Shown here in pieces: positions 25,101 through 33,826 of a stretch of DNA of 64,000 nt. The notes under the pieces were generated by a model. It worked only from the letters and a program-made list of their open reading frames with translations, was not told the origin of the DNA and made no database searches. Location of the stretch: positions 248,001 to 312,000 of the forward strand of contig CAMCNU010000001.1 in assembly GCA_945876385.1 (NCBI GenBank), read 5' to 3'. Made by a program: the position numbers and the translations under genes. The number at the start of each line of letters is the position of its first letter. Within the stretch, counting starts at the first letter, position 1. This DNA is from an uncultured Veillonellaceae bacterium. Lineage in GTDB: Bacteria > Bacillota > Negativicutes > Veillonellales > Negativicoccaceae.

Positions 25101-25970
25101 TCACCCCTTTAATCCGAATAGTTCTTGCAACTCGCCAGGCGTCAAACGATAGACCGCATTACAATAATGGCAGCTCATTTCTACACCGTTCTCATCATGC
25201 AAAAGCTCTTCTTTGTCATCACGGGCCAGCTGCAACAACGCCCGTTCAAACCGTTCTTTGCCGCAAGTGCATTCCCACTTGACCGTATTTTCACTGAGCC
25301 GTCGAAAGGACAAATTCCGCGATAACGTCGCCAAAATATCCGCGGAAGGTTGTGTCTGAATCGCATGCGAAATCGGTCCCAGCTCTTGCAAGTTGGCTTC
25401 CATGGCGGACAATGCATGCTCCTCGGCATCCGGCAACGCCTGTACCATGACGCCGCCGGCCGCCGCAACGGACGTATCCGGATTGACCAGCACGCCTAAA
25501 CTCACCGCGGAAGGGATTTGTTCCGAAACGGTCAAATAGTACGTCAAGTCTTCGGCAATCTCGCCCGACGTGAGCGCAATCGCACTCTGATACGGATGGC
25601 GCAGCAAGGAATATCGAGTCACATACAGCATTCCTCGGCCGACGGCACTGCCGACATCCAGTTTATGCGGTCCTTTCAAGGGCAGCTCCACATGCGGGCA
25701 GTCTACATATCCGCGCACTTTGCCTGACTCGTAGGCATCCGCATGAATGCTGCCCAGAGGTCCGTCGCCGGCGATGCGAATACTGACCCCCTCTTTATTT
25801 TTGAAGTCATTCGCCAGTAACAACGCTCCCGTCATCGTCCGTCCCAACGCCGCCGCGGCGACCGGAGACAATTGATGAAGCTGCTGTGCCTGCCGAACGA
25901 GCTCGGTCGTGTATGCCACCGACATCCGCAATCCTGCCGGTGATACATAATGGGCAATCGTATCGGCCAT
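25101..25970 (-). CDS. hslO: Redox-regulated chaperone Hsp33
   Basis: A holdase chaperone switched on by oxidation and unfolding. The 289-residue protein has the N-terminal chaperone domain (DTIAHYVSPAGLRMSVAYTTELV) and the C-terminal zinc site made by CTC and CHYC (about residues 236-272). ATG 25970 begins 1 nt after ribH with AAGGAA upstream; earlier in-frame starts lie inside ribH. Its place inside a riboflavin operon has no obvious metabolic reason. Confidence 0.94.
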   Translation of the reverse strand: MADTIAHYVSPAGLRMSVAYTTELVRQAQQLHQLSPVAAAALGRTMTGALLLANDFKNKEGVSIRIAGDGPLGSIHADAYESGKVRGYVDCPHVELPLKGPHKLDVGSAVGRGMLYVTRYSLLRHPYQSAIALTSGEIAEDLTYYLTVSEQIPSAVSLGVLVNPDTSVAAAGGVMVQALPDAEEHALSAMEANLQELGPISHAIQTQPSADILATLSRNLSFRRLSENTVKWECTCGKERFERALLQLARDDKEELLHDENGVEMSCHYCNAVYRLTPGELQELFGLKG

Positions 25971-25971
25971 C

Positions 25972-26439
25972 TCAGCGCAATTCCTTTTGCAAATTGCACA
26001 TTTCCAATGCGGATTGCGCCGCGTCAAACCCTTTATTGCCACTCTTTGTACCCGCGCGCTCTACGGCTTGTTCGATACTGTCGGTCGTGACAATACCGAA
26101 AATAACGGGTTTCCCCGAGGACAGTGAAACCGCCGCAATGCCTTTGGCCGTTTCATTGCAAACCAACTCATAATGCGATGTCGCACCGCGAATGACCGCT
26201 CCCAAACAAATGACCGCATCCATCTTGTCGGCTTGTGCCAACTGCTTGGCCACCAGCGGAATCTCGAATGCGCCCGGGCAGTACGCTACGGTAATATCAT
26301 CCGAATCGACACCGTGCCGCTCCAAGCAATCCAGCGCACCGGTCAATAAATGCTCTGTAATGAAATGATTGAAACGCGCAACAACAATACCGATGCGTAA
26401 ATTTTTGCCGTCCAGTTTACCTTCAATAATATGTGCCAT
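25972..26439 (-). CDS. ribH: 6,7-dimethyl-8-ribityllumazine synthase
   Basis: Penultimate riboflavin enzyme, forming the lumazine from the aminouracil and dihydroxybutanone phosphate; members assemble into pentamers or 60-mers. 155 residues; [33 protein letters not shown] and [17 protein letters not shown] (with the catalytic histidine) are diagnostic. It lies 12 nt downstream of ribBA. Confidence 0.96.
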   Translation of the reverse strand: MAHIIEGKLDGKNLRIGIVVARFNHFITEHLLTGALDCLERHGVDSDDITVAYCPGAFEIPLVAKQLAQADKMDAVICLGAVIRGATSHYELVCNETAKGIAAVSLSSGKPVIFGIVTTDSIEQAVERAGTKSGNKGFDAAQSALEMCNLQKELR

Positions 26440-26451
26440 ATGCCCTCCCTC

Positions 26452-27648
26452 TTAAAACTGATGCCCCATCTTCAATTCTTTGGTATGCAGGTACTCTTTG
26501 TTGTACTCGTTCGCCGGAACGGTAATCGGTTCCCGCGAAGCAATCGTTATCCCGTACTCATGCAAGCCTTCAATTTTATCCGGATTATTCGTCAACAGGC
26601 GAATACTGTGAATCCCCAAGTCTTCTATTATTTTAGCACTTAATGAATACTCGCGTAAATCAGGCGCAAATCCGAGCCGCTCATTGGCCTCTACGGTATC
26701 CATGCCTGTTTCTTGGAGACGATAGGCCTTGATTTTATTCACGAGCCCTATCCCCCGTCCTTCTTGCCGCATATAGATAACCGCCCCCGCCCCTTCACGG
26801 TCGATACGACGCAACGCCGCATGCAGTTGCTCGCCGCAATCACAACGTTTTGACCCGAACACATCGCCGGTAAGGCACTCCGAGTGAATTCGCACCAATA
26901 CATTGTCCCGATTGCGGACATCTCCTTTGACAATGGCCAAATGGTTAAAGGAATCCAGTACATCTTCATAAACATATAACGTGAAATTCCCGTATGCGGT
27001 CGGCAGTTTCGAGGACGCGACACACTTCACCAAAGGCTCATGTTGTTTGCGATACACGATAATATCCGCAACGGAAATCATATGCAACCGGTGCGTATCG
27101 CAAAAATTCGCCAATTCTTTTCGGCGCATCATATCGCCGTTATCTGCGGTAATTTCACAAATCACCGACGCAGGGTACAGTCCCGCAATCCGCAACAAAT
27201 CAATCGAGGCTTCCGTATGACCGCGTCGGACCAACACCCCGCCGTCCCGATAAATCAGCGGAAACACGTGTCCCGGGCGACGAAATTCTCCGGAATGCGC
27301 CTGCGGATTCAACAACTGTCGAATGGTCAAGGCGCGTTCTGCCGGTGAGACACCGGTGGTTGTTTCGACATGATCGACCGAGACGGTAAAGGCCGTTTGG
27401 TGATTGTCCGTATTTTCCGTGACCATCGGCGGTATCTGTAAGCGTTGCAGGTCATGTTGCAACATCGGCACGCAAATAATCCCGCGACCGTACTTTGTCA
27501 TAAAATTAACAGCCTCCGTATCGGCAAATTGGGCGGCCATCACCAAGTCACCCTCATTCTCACGCGACGGATCATCTACCACCACTATCATTTTACCTTG
27601 TTGCAAATCACTGATAATTTCATCCATAGTCGCCATGATATAGTTCAT
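26452..27648 (-). CDS. ribBA: Bifunctional DHBP synthase / GTP cyclohydrolase II
   Basis: Makes both riboflavin precursors: 3,4-dihydroxy-2-butanone 4-phosphate (N-terminal half, DDPSRENEGDL, HTEASIDLLRIAG) and the pyrimidine from GTP (C-terminal half, with zinc ligands in CLTGDVFGSKRCDCG and MRQEGRGIGL). 398 residues. ATG 27648 is chosen since AAGAGG lies 6 nt upstream; the ATG at 27654 directly abuts that element. Confidence 0.96.
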   Translation of the reverse strand: MNYIMATMDEIISDLQQGKMIVVVDDPSRENEGDLVMAAQFADTEAVNFMTKYGRGIICVPMLQHDLQRLQIPPMVTENTDNHQTAFTVSVDHVETTTGVSPAERALTIRQLLNPQAHSGEFRRPGHVFPLIYRDGGVLVRRGHTEASIDLLRIAGLYPASVICEITADNGDMMRRKELANFCDTHRLHMISVADIIVYRKQHEPLVKCVASSKLPTAYGNFTLYVYEDVLDSFNHLAIVKGDVRNRDNVLVRIHSECLTGDVFGSKRCDCGEQLHAALRRIDREGAGAVIYMRQEGRGIGLVNKIKAYRLQETGMDTVEANERLGFAPDLREYSLSAKIIEDLGIHSIRLLTNNPDKIEGLHEYGITIASREPITVPANEYNKEYLHTKELKMGHQF

Positions 27649-27678
27649 CGCCATCCTCTTTTCCGTTATCCAAATCGA

Positions 27679-28326
27679 TTATTTCCAATATCCGTTAGCT
27701 CGCAACACCGCATGAAGCGACGACGGCATTGTTTCCGCCGGTTGGCGCTCCAACCAGGAAAAAACATACTTACCGATCATGTCGGTTTCGATATTGACGA
27801 CGGCTCCGACGTCCGCCGCTTGTAGCGCTGTGTGGACATAGGTGTGCGGAATGACACCCACCGAAAAAGTCCCCGCCGTACACGCAATCACGGTCAAACT
27901 GATACCGTCCAGCGCTACGGAGCCTTTGGGAATCAGCCCTGCCATCAGCCCGGTCTCGGCGGCGACCGTAATCCGCACCGCATTGCGGTCACGTCGAATG
28001 GATTGAATTCGACCGGTACCGTCTACATGCCCGCTGACGAGATGTCCGTCGAGTCGCGCAGACACGGACAAGGCCCGTTCCAAATTGACCTGCTTCCCTC
28101 GTCGCCATGTACTCAGTTCGGCACGGGCAACCGTTTCCGGCATGACATCCGCAACGAATTCTCCCGGCAAACAACGATTCGCCGTCAAACAAATGCCGTT
28201 GACCGCCACACTGTCTCCCTCTTGTAACCGGTCTGCCAGCGGACTGCGAATATGCAAACGGTATTCATTGCTGCCCCGTTCTATGGCATGAACGCTTCCG
28301 ACCGCTTCGATTAGTCCTGTGAACAT
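27679..28326 (-). CDS. ribE: Riboflavin synthase alpha subunit
   Basis: Dismutates two lumazines to riboflavin. The 215-residue protein is made of two similar lumazine-binding barrels: MFTGLIEAVGSV with VAVNGICLT in the first, and the repeat HLVSGHVDGTG with VALDGISLTV in the second. It overlaps ribD by 16 nt. ATG 28326 gives the canonical MFTGLIE start. Confidence 0.96.
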   Translation of the reverse strand: MFTGLIEAVGSVHAIERGSNEYRLHIRSPLADRLQEGDSVAVNGICLTANRCLPGEFVADVMPETVARAELSTWRRGKQVNLERALSVSARLDGHLVSGHVDGTGRIQSIRRDRNAVRITVAAETGLMAGLIPKGSVALDGISLTVIACTAGTFSVGVIPHTYVHTALQAADVGAVVNIETDMIGKYVFSWLERQPAETMPSSLHAVLRANGYWK

Positions 28327-29432
28327 ATATCTTCCTCCCGCCCGCGCGTATACGTAAGCCGTACATCCGACCCGCAACGCGCTATATCCGTAATTGTGTA
28401 TCGTCTCGCCTCGGCAAGACGAATAACGCCTTTCCCGGCGGTCGCTCCTTTTGCTTGTGTGCCGCCGAACGCCGTCGGCGCAATATAGGTAACAATTTCA
28501 TCCAAGTAATCCCGATCGAGTAATTCTCCGAGCAAGACTGCGCCTCCCTCCACCATCAACTCCTGCACAGCCCATTCCGTCGCCAAGGCCTGCAAGGCAG
28601 ACGCTGTGTCAATCCGACCATCGGCAGAAAGCGGTAATGCCAGCACCGTCGCGCCGGTGGCTCGAATGGCATCTTGCTTGTCAAAATTGCTTTCTATGCC
28701 GACCAATACCACGGTTTCGTCCGCACGCTCTTGTAACAATCTCGATTCCGGAGGGATGCGTGCATGCGTATCCCAAACCACACATAACGGTTGGCGGCTT
28801 GTATCACCGTGTCGTACCGTCAGGCGGGGATTATCCGCCAAAACAGTGCCGATACCGACTGCCACCGCATCGGCTCGTGCCCGTAATCGATGCGCATCAA
28901 TCCTTGACGACGCACCGGTAATCCACTGTGACTCGCCGCCGACCGTGGCCGTTTTACCGTCCAACGTCATGGCCCACTTACCGACAATGTACGGCCGATG
29001 CCGTTGAATGACGCTCAGATAGCCACGATTCAGGCATCGCGCCTGCGTTTCCAACACCCCCACCGTAACGCTAATCCCCGCCGCTTGCAAACGCCGAATC
29101 CCTTGGCCGTTGACTGCGTCGAACGGATCCTGCATCGCGCAAACTACGCGCCGAACACCGGAACGGATGAGTAAATCGGCACAGGGCGGAGTTTTCCCCG
29201 TGTGGGAACACGGTTCCAACGTCACATATAATGTAGCGCCTCTTGCCTGCGCCCCCGCAGCGCGCAGTGCAAACACTTCCGCATGCGGCCCGCCGGCTTG
29301 TTGATGCCAGCCTTCACCGACGACATGACCGTCACGTACTACGACCGCCCCGACCATCGGATTAGGGCGGGTCGCATGGCGCCCTCGGCTCGCCAGCTCC
29401 AACGCCCGTTGCATATATTCCGTATCGTTCAT
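28311..29432 (-). CDS. ribD: Bifunctional pyrimidine deaminase/reductase RibD
   Basis: First gene of the riboflavin operon, 373 residues. The N-terminal deaminase has the zinc sites GGPHAEVFAL and TLEPCSHTGKTPPCADLL; the C-terminal NADPH-dependent reductase starts near KWAMTLDGK. ATG 29432 has CGGAG upstream; in-frame starts further up would read through the riboswitch. Expression should depend on the FMN aptamer and terminator directly ahead. Confidence 0.96.
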   Translation of the reverse strand: MNDTEYMQRALELASRGRHATRPNPMVGAVVVRDGHVVGEGWHQQAGGPHAEVFALRAAGAQARGATLYVTLEPCSHTGKTPPCADLLIRSGVRRVVCAMQDPFDAVNGQGIRRLQAAGISVTVGVLETQARCLNRGYLSVIQRHRPYIVGKWAMTLDGKTATVGGESQWITGASSRIDAHRLRARADAVAVGIGTVLADNPRLTVRHGDTSRQPLCVVWDTHARIPPESRLLQERADETVVLVGIESNFDKQDAIRATGATVLALPLSADGRIDTASALQALATEWAVQELMVEGGAVLLGELLDRDYLDEIVTYIAPTAFGGTQAKGATAGKGVIRLAEARRYTITDIARCGSDVRLTYTRGREEDICSQD

Positions 29433-29450
29433 TTTTACTCCGTTTTCATC

Positions 29451-29483
29451 AAAAAAGACATGGGAAAAACAGCCATGTCTTTT
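29451..29483 (-). terminator. FMN-riboswitch expression-platform terminator
   Basis: On the minus strand an 11-bp stem (29483-29473 with 29463-29453) and a U run, between the aptamer and ribD. FMN binding would be expected to favour this hairpin and stop transcription. Confidence 0.85.
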
Positions 29484-29486
29484 GCC

Positions 29487-29600
29487 GTCTTTTCCTATCC
29501 AGACTTTACTGTCGGTTTCGAAATTACATCGAATCAGCTTGCGCTTGCGGACTGTCACCGCCGGTCAGGAATTGATACTATCTCACCTTGCCTCAAAGAC
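29487..29600 (-). promoter_or_regulatory. FMN riboswitch (RFN element)
   Basis: Conserved RFN blocks are present in order on the minus strand: GAGGCAAGGTGAGAT, TTCCTGACCGGCGGTGACAG, AGTCCGC, a TGATTCG-to-TTTCGAAACCGACAGTAAAG block, and GTCTGGAT. P1 pairs GTCTTT (29600-29595) with AAAAGAC (29493-29487). It controls ribD and, by operon continuity, genes down to mtaD. Confidence 0.95.
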
Positions 29601-29619
29601 ACGATTTTCAGTTGTTTCT

Positions 29620-29648
29620 ACTGTATCACTTACCACGTAACTTTTCAA
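29620..29648 (-). promoter_or_regulatory. Candidate promoter for the rib operon
   Basis: On the minus strand TTGAAA (29648-29643), 17-nt spacer, TACAGT (29625-29620). It overlaps the last codons of rpe and starts transcripts just ahead of the riboswitch. Confidence 0.6.
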
Positions 29649-30273
29649 TAGTTGCCTTGCGGTCGTCGGAGCGAAATACCGCCGAGCCTGCGACCAAAAT
29701 GTCCGCCCCTGCTTGGCGAATCTTGTCGGCATTGGCCGGTGTCACACCGCCGTCCACCTCAATCTCGAACGCCAGCCCGCGTTCCCGTCGGCATGCGGCC
29801 AAACGCGCAATTTTATCCGTCACATACGGAATGTATGACTGTCCGCCGAATCCCGGATTGACGCTCATCAATAGCACATAATCCACTACCGACAATACAT
29901 CGTCCAACACGGAAATCGGCGTCCCCGGATTGAGCACTATGCCCGCCTGCATCCCTGCATCCTGTATCGCATGAATCAGCCGGTCATGATGTACGGGCGC
30001 TTCATAATGAAATGACAACATACGGGTGCCGATTTTTGCAAACGGTTGAATATAGTCGCCCGGATTGGTGACCATCAAGTGCACATCAAACGGAATGTCG
30101 GTGTGCGCAGATAAGTGTGTCACGACCGGCGCACCGTAACTGAGATTCGGGACAAAGTGCCCGTCCATGACATCGATGTGCAACAAATCGGCGCCGGCCT
30201 CTTTCATGCTTTGCAATTCGCCGCGTAAATCGGAAAAATCGGCGGATAATAATGACGGTGCAATACGAATCAT
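29626..30273 (-). CDS. rpe: Ribulose-phosphate 3-epimerase
   Basis: Pentose-phosphate enzyme that interconverts ribulose and xylulose 5-phosphates. The 215-residue TIM barrel has IAPSLLSADFSDL at the start, DVMDGHFVPNLSYG and HLMVTNPGDYI with metal ligands, MSVNPGFGGQSYI and EVDGGV. ATG 30273 has AAAAGGAGAGG upstream and overlaps rsgA by ATGA. Its place after the prkC-rsgA pair is usual in Firmicutes. Confidence 0.96.
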   Translation of the reverse strand: MIRIAPSLLSADFSDLRGELQSMKEAGADLLHIDVMDGHFVPNLSYGAPVVTHLSAHTDIPFDVHLMVTNPGDYIQPFAKIGTRMLSFHYEAPVHHDRLIHAIQDAGMQAGIVLNPGTPISVLDDVLSVVDYVLLMSVNPGFGGQSYIPYVTDKIARLAACRRERGLAFEIEVDGGVTPANADKIRQAGADILVAGSAVFRSDDRKATIEKLRGK

Positions 30274-31166
30274 CGAAACCTCTCCTTTTCTCGTTCTTCC
30301 CACTCTGCGACCAGTGTCACATACGATTGATAGCGAGGTGCTGCAATCTCTTGCGCATCTACCGCATTTTTGACGGCACACTGCGGTTCATGGCGATGAG
30401 TACAATCGTGAAAGCGACACTTGTCCTGCCTCGCCGCAATCTCATGGAAGCCAGACGCTATCTCTTCCTTGCGTGGCGGAAGATAATCCAGGGACGCAAA
30501 CCCCGGCGTATCCGCTACATAGCAGGAAGGATAGATTTCACCAATCACCGCATGGCGCGTCGTATTTTTCCCACGACCGATTCGTTGACTGACAGATTGC
30601 ACCGGACACCATTCCCGACCGGCAATCGCGTTCAACAATGTCGATTTTCCGACGCCTGACTGCCCGCACACGGTCGTGACTTTCCCTTGCAATTGTTCCC
30701 GAATGGCGGCAAGCGTCTGTTGATTTTCCTCTTTGTCGCTGTTGTCCGAAGTGTATATCCTATAGGGCAACGATTTGTATACCGCCAATTCCTTATCGGA
30801 TTGCGGCGTTTGTAAATCCATTTTACTAAACCACAGTATCGGTGAAATTCGATTCAGTATACACATCATAATCAGCCGATCCAACAGCAACGGATTCATC
30901 GGCGGCGAGGCAACCGATGTGACCAGTAGAGCTTGATCCAAATTGGCTACCGGCGGACGTAACAGACGATTATGCCGCGGACAAATTTCTGTAATCACGG
31001 CCCGGTCGGAGTCGATTGCCGCAATGCGTACCCAATCGCCTACCAACACACGATTATTGTCTTGTTTCATTTTGCCGCGGACCTTGCACAAATACTCCGC
31101 GCGTTCCGTGCGCACCGAATAATATCCGTTTTGGTTTTTCGTCACCAACCCTTGCCATTCACTCAA
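30270..31166 (-). CDS. rsgA: Ribosome small-subunit GTPase RsgA
   Basis: A circularly permuted GTPase that checks late 30S assembly. 298 residues: N-terminal OB-fold, then G4-like FSKMDL, the P-loop GQSGVGKSTLLNAI (after it in order, as in this permuted family), DTPGFASLD, and a C-terminal zinc knuckle CRFHDCTHRHEPQCAV. It is coupled by 4-nt overlaps to prkC and rpe. Confidence 0.96.
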   Translation of the reverse strand: MSEWQGLVTKNQNGYYSVRTERAEYLCKVRGKMKQDNNRVLVGDWVRIAAIDSDRAVITEICPRHNRLLRPPVANLDQALLVTSVASPPMNPLLLDRLIMMCILNRISPILWFSKMDLQTPQSDKELAVYKSLPYRIYTSDNSDKEENQQTLAAIREQLQGKVTTVCGQSGVGKSTLLNAIAGREWCPVQSVSQRIGRGKNTTRHAVIGEIYPSCYVADTPGFASLDYLPPRKEEIASGFHEIAARQDKCRFHDCTHRHEPQCAVKNAVDAQEIAAPRYQSYVTLVAEWEEREKERFR

Positions 31167-33025
31167 AGCTCTTGCTCCTGCACGAGTTCCCCGTCAAAAT
31201 ATACTTCCACACGCACTGCGCCGACCCCCGATGCCTGGGTGCTGATTTCCGTGCCGGCTTTTTCTTCCCGGTCAAACAGTGTCCGTGTTCCGTTCGCGTC
31301 ATGCACCATAATGGTGACGCGTTGTGCCGGCTTTTTGCTCGGTACACGAATGGTAATCTCCGCTTTTTTCACCATCGTATCAAACGTCAAATCGATTGCC
31401 GTCCCGCGAACCGAACTGCTTCCCGCCGCCGGGTTCTGTGTCGTGACGACACTGTCTTTGGAAGGTTCACCGCCGTTCTTCATCTTCCAATTACCCTTCT
31501 TCAAATCATTTTCCTGTACTAACTGCTCCGCTTTCTCAACCGTCAGACCCGAAAAATCCGGAATATTGACACGACTGACCATATTCTTTTTGTTCAAAAT
31601 GACATGCACCGTACTATCCCGCTCTACCTTTGTCGGTGTGGACGGAGATTGCCCGATAATAGTGTCCAACGGTTTGGAGGTATCTTCCCGCTCTTCGATT
31701 TTGCCCAAACGCAGATGAATGCTGCGCAATTTTGCCGCCGCTTCTTCAATCGTCAGCCCCGTCAAGTCCGGTACTAAAATAATCGATCCTCCCTTACTGA
31801 CGGTAAGATGAATCGTCCGATGTGTTTTAACGGATGTTCCCGGCTCAGGCGATTGATTAATTACTTGCCCGATAGGCACTTCTTCACTGGCGATTTCATT
31901 GACCGATACGTTCAGGTCTTCTTTTTCCAGGGCTTTTCGCGCGACCTCCACTTGCTTACCGATCAGATTCGGAACGGTCACGGATTGCATACGCCAAAAA
32001 TCACCGACAAACCAAAAAGCCAAACCTGCCGCGAAAAAGAAGAGCGCGGCGACCGCAATCAAAATGCGTTTCATCGGCCATCCCAATAACCCGGTCAACC
32101 AATTTTCTTTTTCCTCCGACTGCCGTTTGCGTTCCAACGCTTGATGGGGAATCGGAATGGCCCCGGTTGCAAAATTATGTCTTCCTGTTTTGGTCGCCAC
32201 ATGTGTGACCAGCCCCTGTGCCAATCGTAAATCGGCAATCATCTCGGAAATATTGTTAAATCGCTTTTCCGGATCTTTTTGCAACGCCTTCAACACGCAA
32301 TCCTCTAACAGCGGTGTGATAGTCGGATTATATCGACTCGGCTTCGGAACCTCTTCTTGCATGTGTTTGAGCGCAATCGCAACTGCCGTTTCTCCTTCGT
32401 AGGGAACACGACCGGTCAACATTTCATACAAGACGACCCCCAGCGAATAAATATCGGTTTGGGCGGTCACCTTTTCCCCTGCTGCTTGTTCCGGTGAAAA
32501 ATAATGCACCGATCCCAGTACGGACTCTTTATTCATCACAGTGGCCGTATTCATGGCCCGTGCGATGCCGAAATCGGCCACTTTGATTTTGCCGGTTCGC
32601 GTGACCAAAATATTATGCGGCTTAATGTCGCAATGGACAATTCCGTTGGCATGCGCCTGTTCAAGCGCTTCTCCGATTTCCATCGCAATTCGTACCGCCG
32701 CATCATTGGACAATTTCTTTTGTCGCGCAATATATTCTTTTAGGGTTTCTCCGGCAACATATTCCATGACAATATAATGCACATTGTCATCGCAACCGAC
32801 ATCATAAATATTTACAATATTGGCATGTGATAACTTCGCTGCAGCTTGCGCCTCTTTGCGAAACCGTGTCACAAAATCCTGATCATTGGCATAGTCTTCA
32901 TGCAATATTTTGACAGCAACAATACGATCGAGCAGGATATCATGCGCGCAATATACGTCCGCCATCCCGCCGCTGCCGATTTTTTCGGTTATTTCATAGC
33001 GATTATCCAGAATTCGGCCAATCAT
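31163..33025 (-). CDS. prkC: PASTA-domain Ser/Thr protein kinase (PrkC/PknB type)
   Basis: A membrane receptor kinase of 620 residues: cytoplasmic kinase domain (residues ~10-270; GSGGMADVY, AVKIL, HCDIKPHNIL, DFGIA, SPEQAAG), one membrane helix near 325-345 (ILIAVAALFFFAAGLAFWFV), then three PASTA repeats that bind muropeptides and a C-terminal beta domain. The usual HRD is HCD, making it a non-RD kinase. ATG 33025 is favoured: AGAGG is 8 nt upstream, while the in-frame GTG 33034 lies on top of that element. It pairs with the Stp phosphatase upstream. Confidence 0.94.
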   Translation of the reverse strand: MIGRILDNRYEITEKIGSGGMADVYCAHDILLDRIVAVKILHEDYANDQDFVTRFRKEAQAAAKLSHANIVNIYDVGCDDNVHYIVMEYVAGETLKEYIARQKKLSNDAAVRIAMEIGEALEQAHANGIVHCDIKPHNILVTRTGKIKVADFGIARAMNTATVMNKESVLGSVHYFSPEQAAGEKVTAQTDIYSLGVVLYEMLTGRVPYEGETAVAIALKHMQEEVPKPSRYNPTITPLLEDCVLKALQKDPEKRFNNISEMIADLRLAQGLVTHVATKTGRHNFATGAIPIPHQALERKRQSEEKENWLTGLLGWPMKRILIAVAALFFFAAGLAFWFVGDFWRMQSVTVPNLIGKQVEVARKALEKEDLNVSVNEIASEEVPIGQVINQSPEPGTSVKTHRTIHLTVSKGGSIILVPDLTGLTIEEAAAKLRSIHLRLGKIEEREDTSKPLDTIIGQSPSTPTKVERDSTVHVILNKKNMVSRVNIPDFSGLTVEKAEQLVQENDLKKGNWKMKNGGEPSKDSVVTTQNPAAGSSSVRGTAIDLTFDTMVKKAEITIRVPSKKPAQRVTIMVHDANGTRTLFDREEKAGTEISTQASGVGAVRVEVYFDGELVQEQEL

Positions 33026-33045
33026 GTAGTTCACCTCTGCCTACC

Positions 33046-33759
33046 TCACTCAACCAGCAATGCAATGATTGTCACATTATCTTTGGCGCCGGCCTCATAG
33101 ACCAAGCGCATCAGTTCATGAACGCAACCTTCCGCATCATGCTCATGCATGATGAGTGTGTTGCGGATGACTTCGTCATCAAGCATGGAAGTCAACCCGT
33201 CCGAACACATCAAAATCATATTGCCGGACTCCAGCATGACGCGACCGGCATCGACCTCCAAGCGGTCTTCCGTTCCGACGGAGCGAGTAATGACATGCCG
33301 CGACGGGTGCGTAGCCGCTTCTTCCGGCGTCATCTCACCTGCGGCGATTAACTGCGCAACCAGCGAGTGGTCTTCCGTCACTTGTCGCAACACGCCGTCA
33401 CCGTACAGATAAATACGGCTGTCACCTACGTGCGCCCAAAACATGAATCCGTCTTCGATGTACGTCACCAAAGCGGTACTGCCCATCCCGTCCAAGCGAC
33501 TGTCCTCGCGGACTTTTTCGCGAATGGCCGCATTGGCTGCAAGAACAGCCTCTTGCAGCGTGACCTCGTTTTTCCAGTCCGAAGTATCGGCGAGTACATA
33601 GGATTTAACCTCGGCAATGACCGTTTCACTGGCCATTTCACCGCCGACATGACCGCCCATCCCGTCTGCCAAAATGGAGAACGCCGTGCCGTCCGTATAA
33701 AATTTGTCTTCGTTGCCCGTGCGGACCAAACCGCGCTTGCTGAGTCCAAAAATATTCAT
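33046..33759 (-). CDS. stp: PP2C-type Ser/Thr phosphatase (Stp/PrpC)
   Basis: Metal-dependent phosphatase that reverses PrkC phosphorylation. 237 residues with the PP2C motifs RTGNEDKF, LADGMGGHVGGEMAS, HVGDSRIYL, TEDHS and KDNVTIIAL. It precedes prkC by 20 nt on the same transcript. Its own promoter lies over the end of rlmN. Confidence 0.95.
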   Translation of the reverse strand: MNIFGLSKRGLVRTGNEDKFYTDGTAFSILADGMGGHVGGEMASETVIAEVKSYVLADTSDWKNEVTLQEAVLAANAAIREKVREDSRLDGMGSTALVTYIEDGFMFWAHVGDSRIYLYGDGVLRQVTEDHSLVAQLIAAGEMTPEEAATHPSRHVITRSVGTEDRLEVDAGRVMLESGNMILMCSDGLTSMLDDEVIRNTLIMHEHDAEGCVHELMRLVYEAGAKDNVTIIALLVE

Positions 33760-33797
33760 CGTTCACCTGCCACCTTACGGTCGGTTTAATATAGACT

Positions 33798-33826
33798 ATC
33801 GTACCATGTTCGCCAAAGACCGTCAA
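33798..33826 (-). promoter_or_regulatory. Promoter for stp-prkC-rsgA-rpe
   Basis: On the minus strand TTGACG (33826-33821), 17-nt spacer, TACGAT (33803-33798). The -35 overlaps the rlmN stop and one half of the short inverted repeat CGTCAAAC/GTTTGACG (33821-33828, 33833-33840). Confidence 0.7.
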
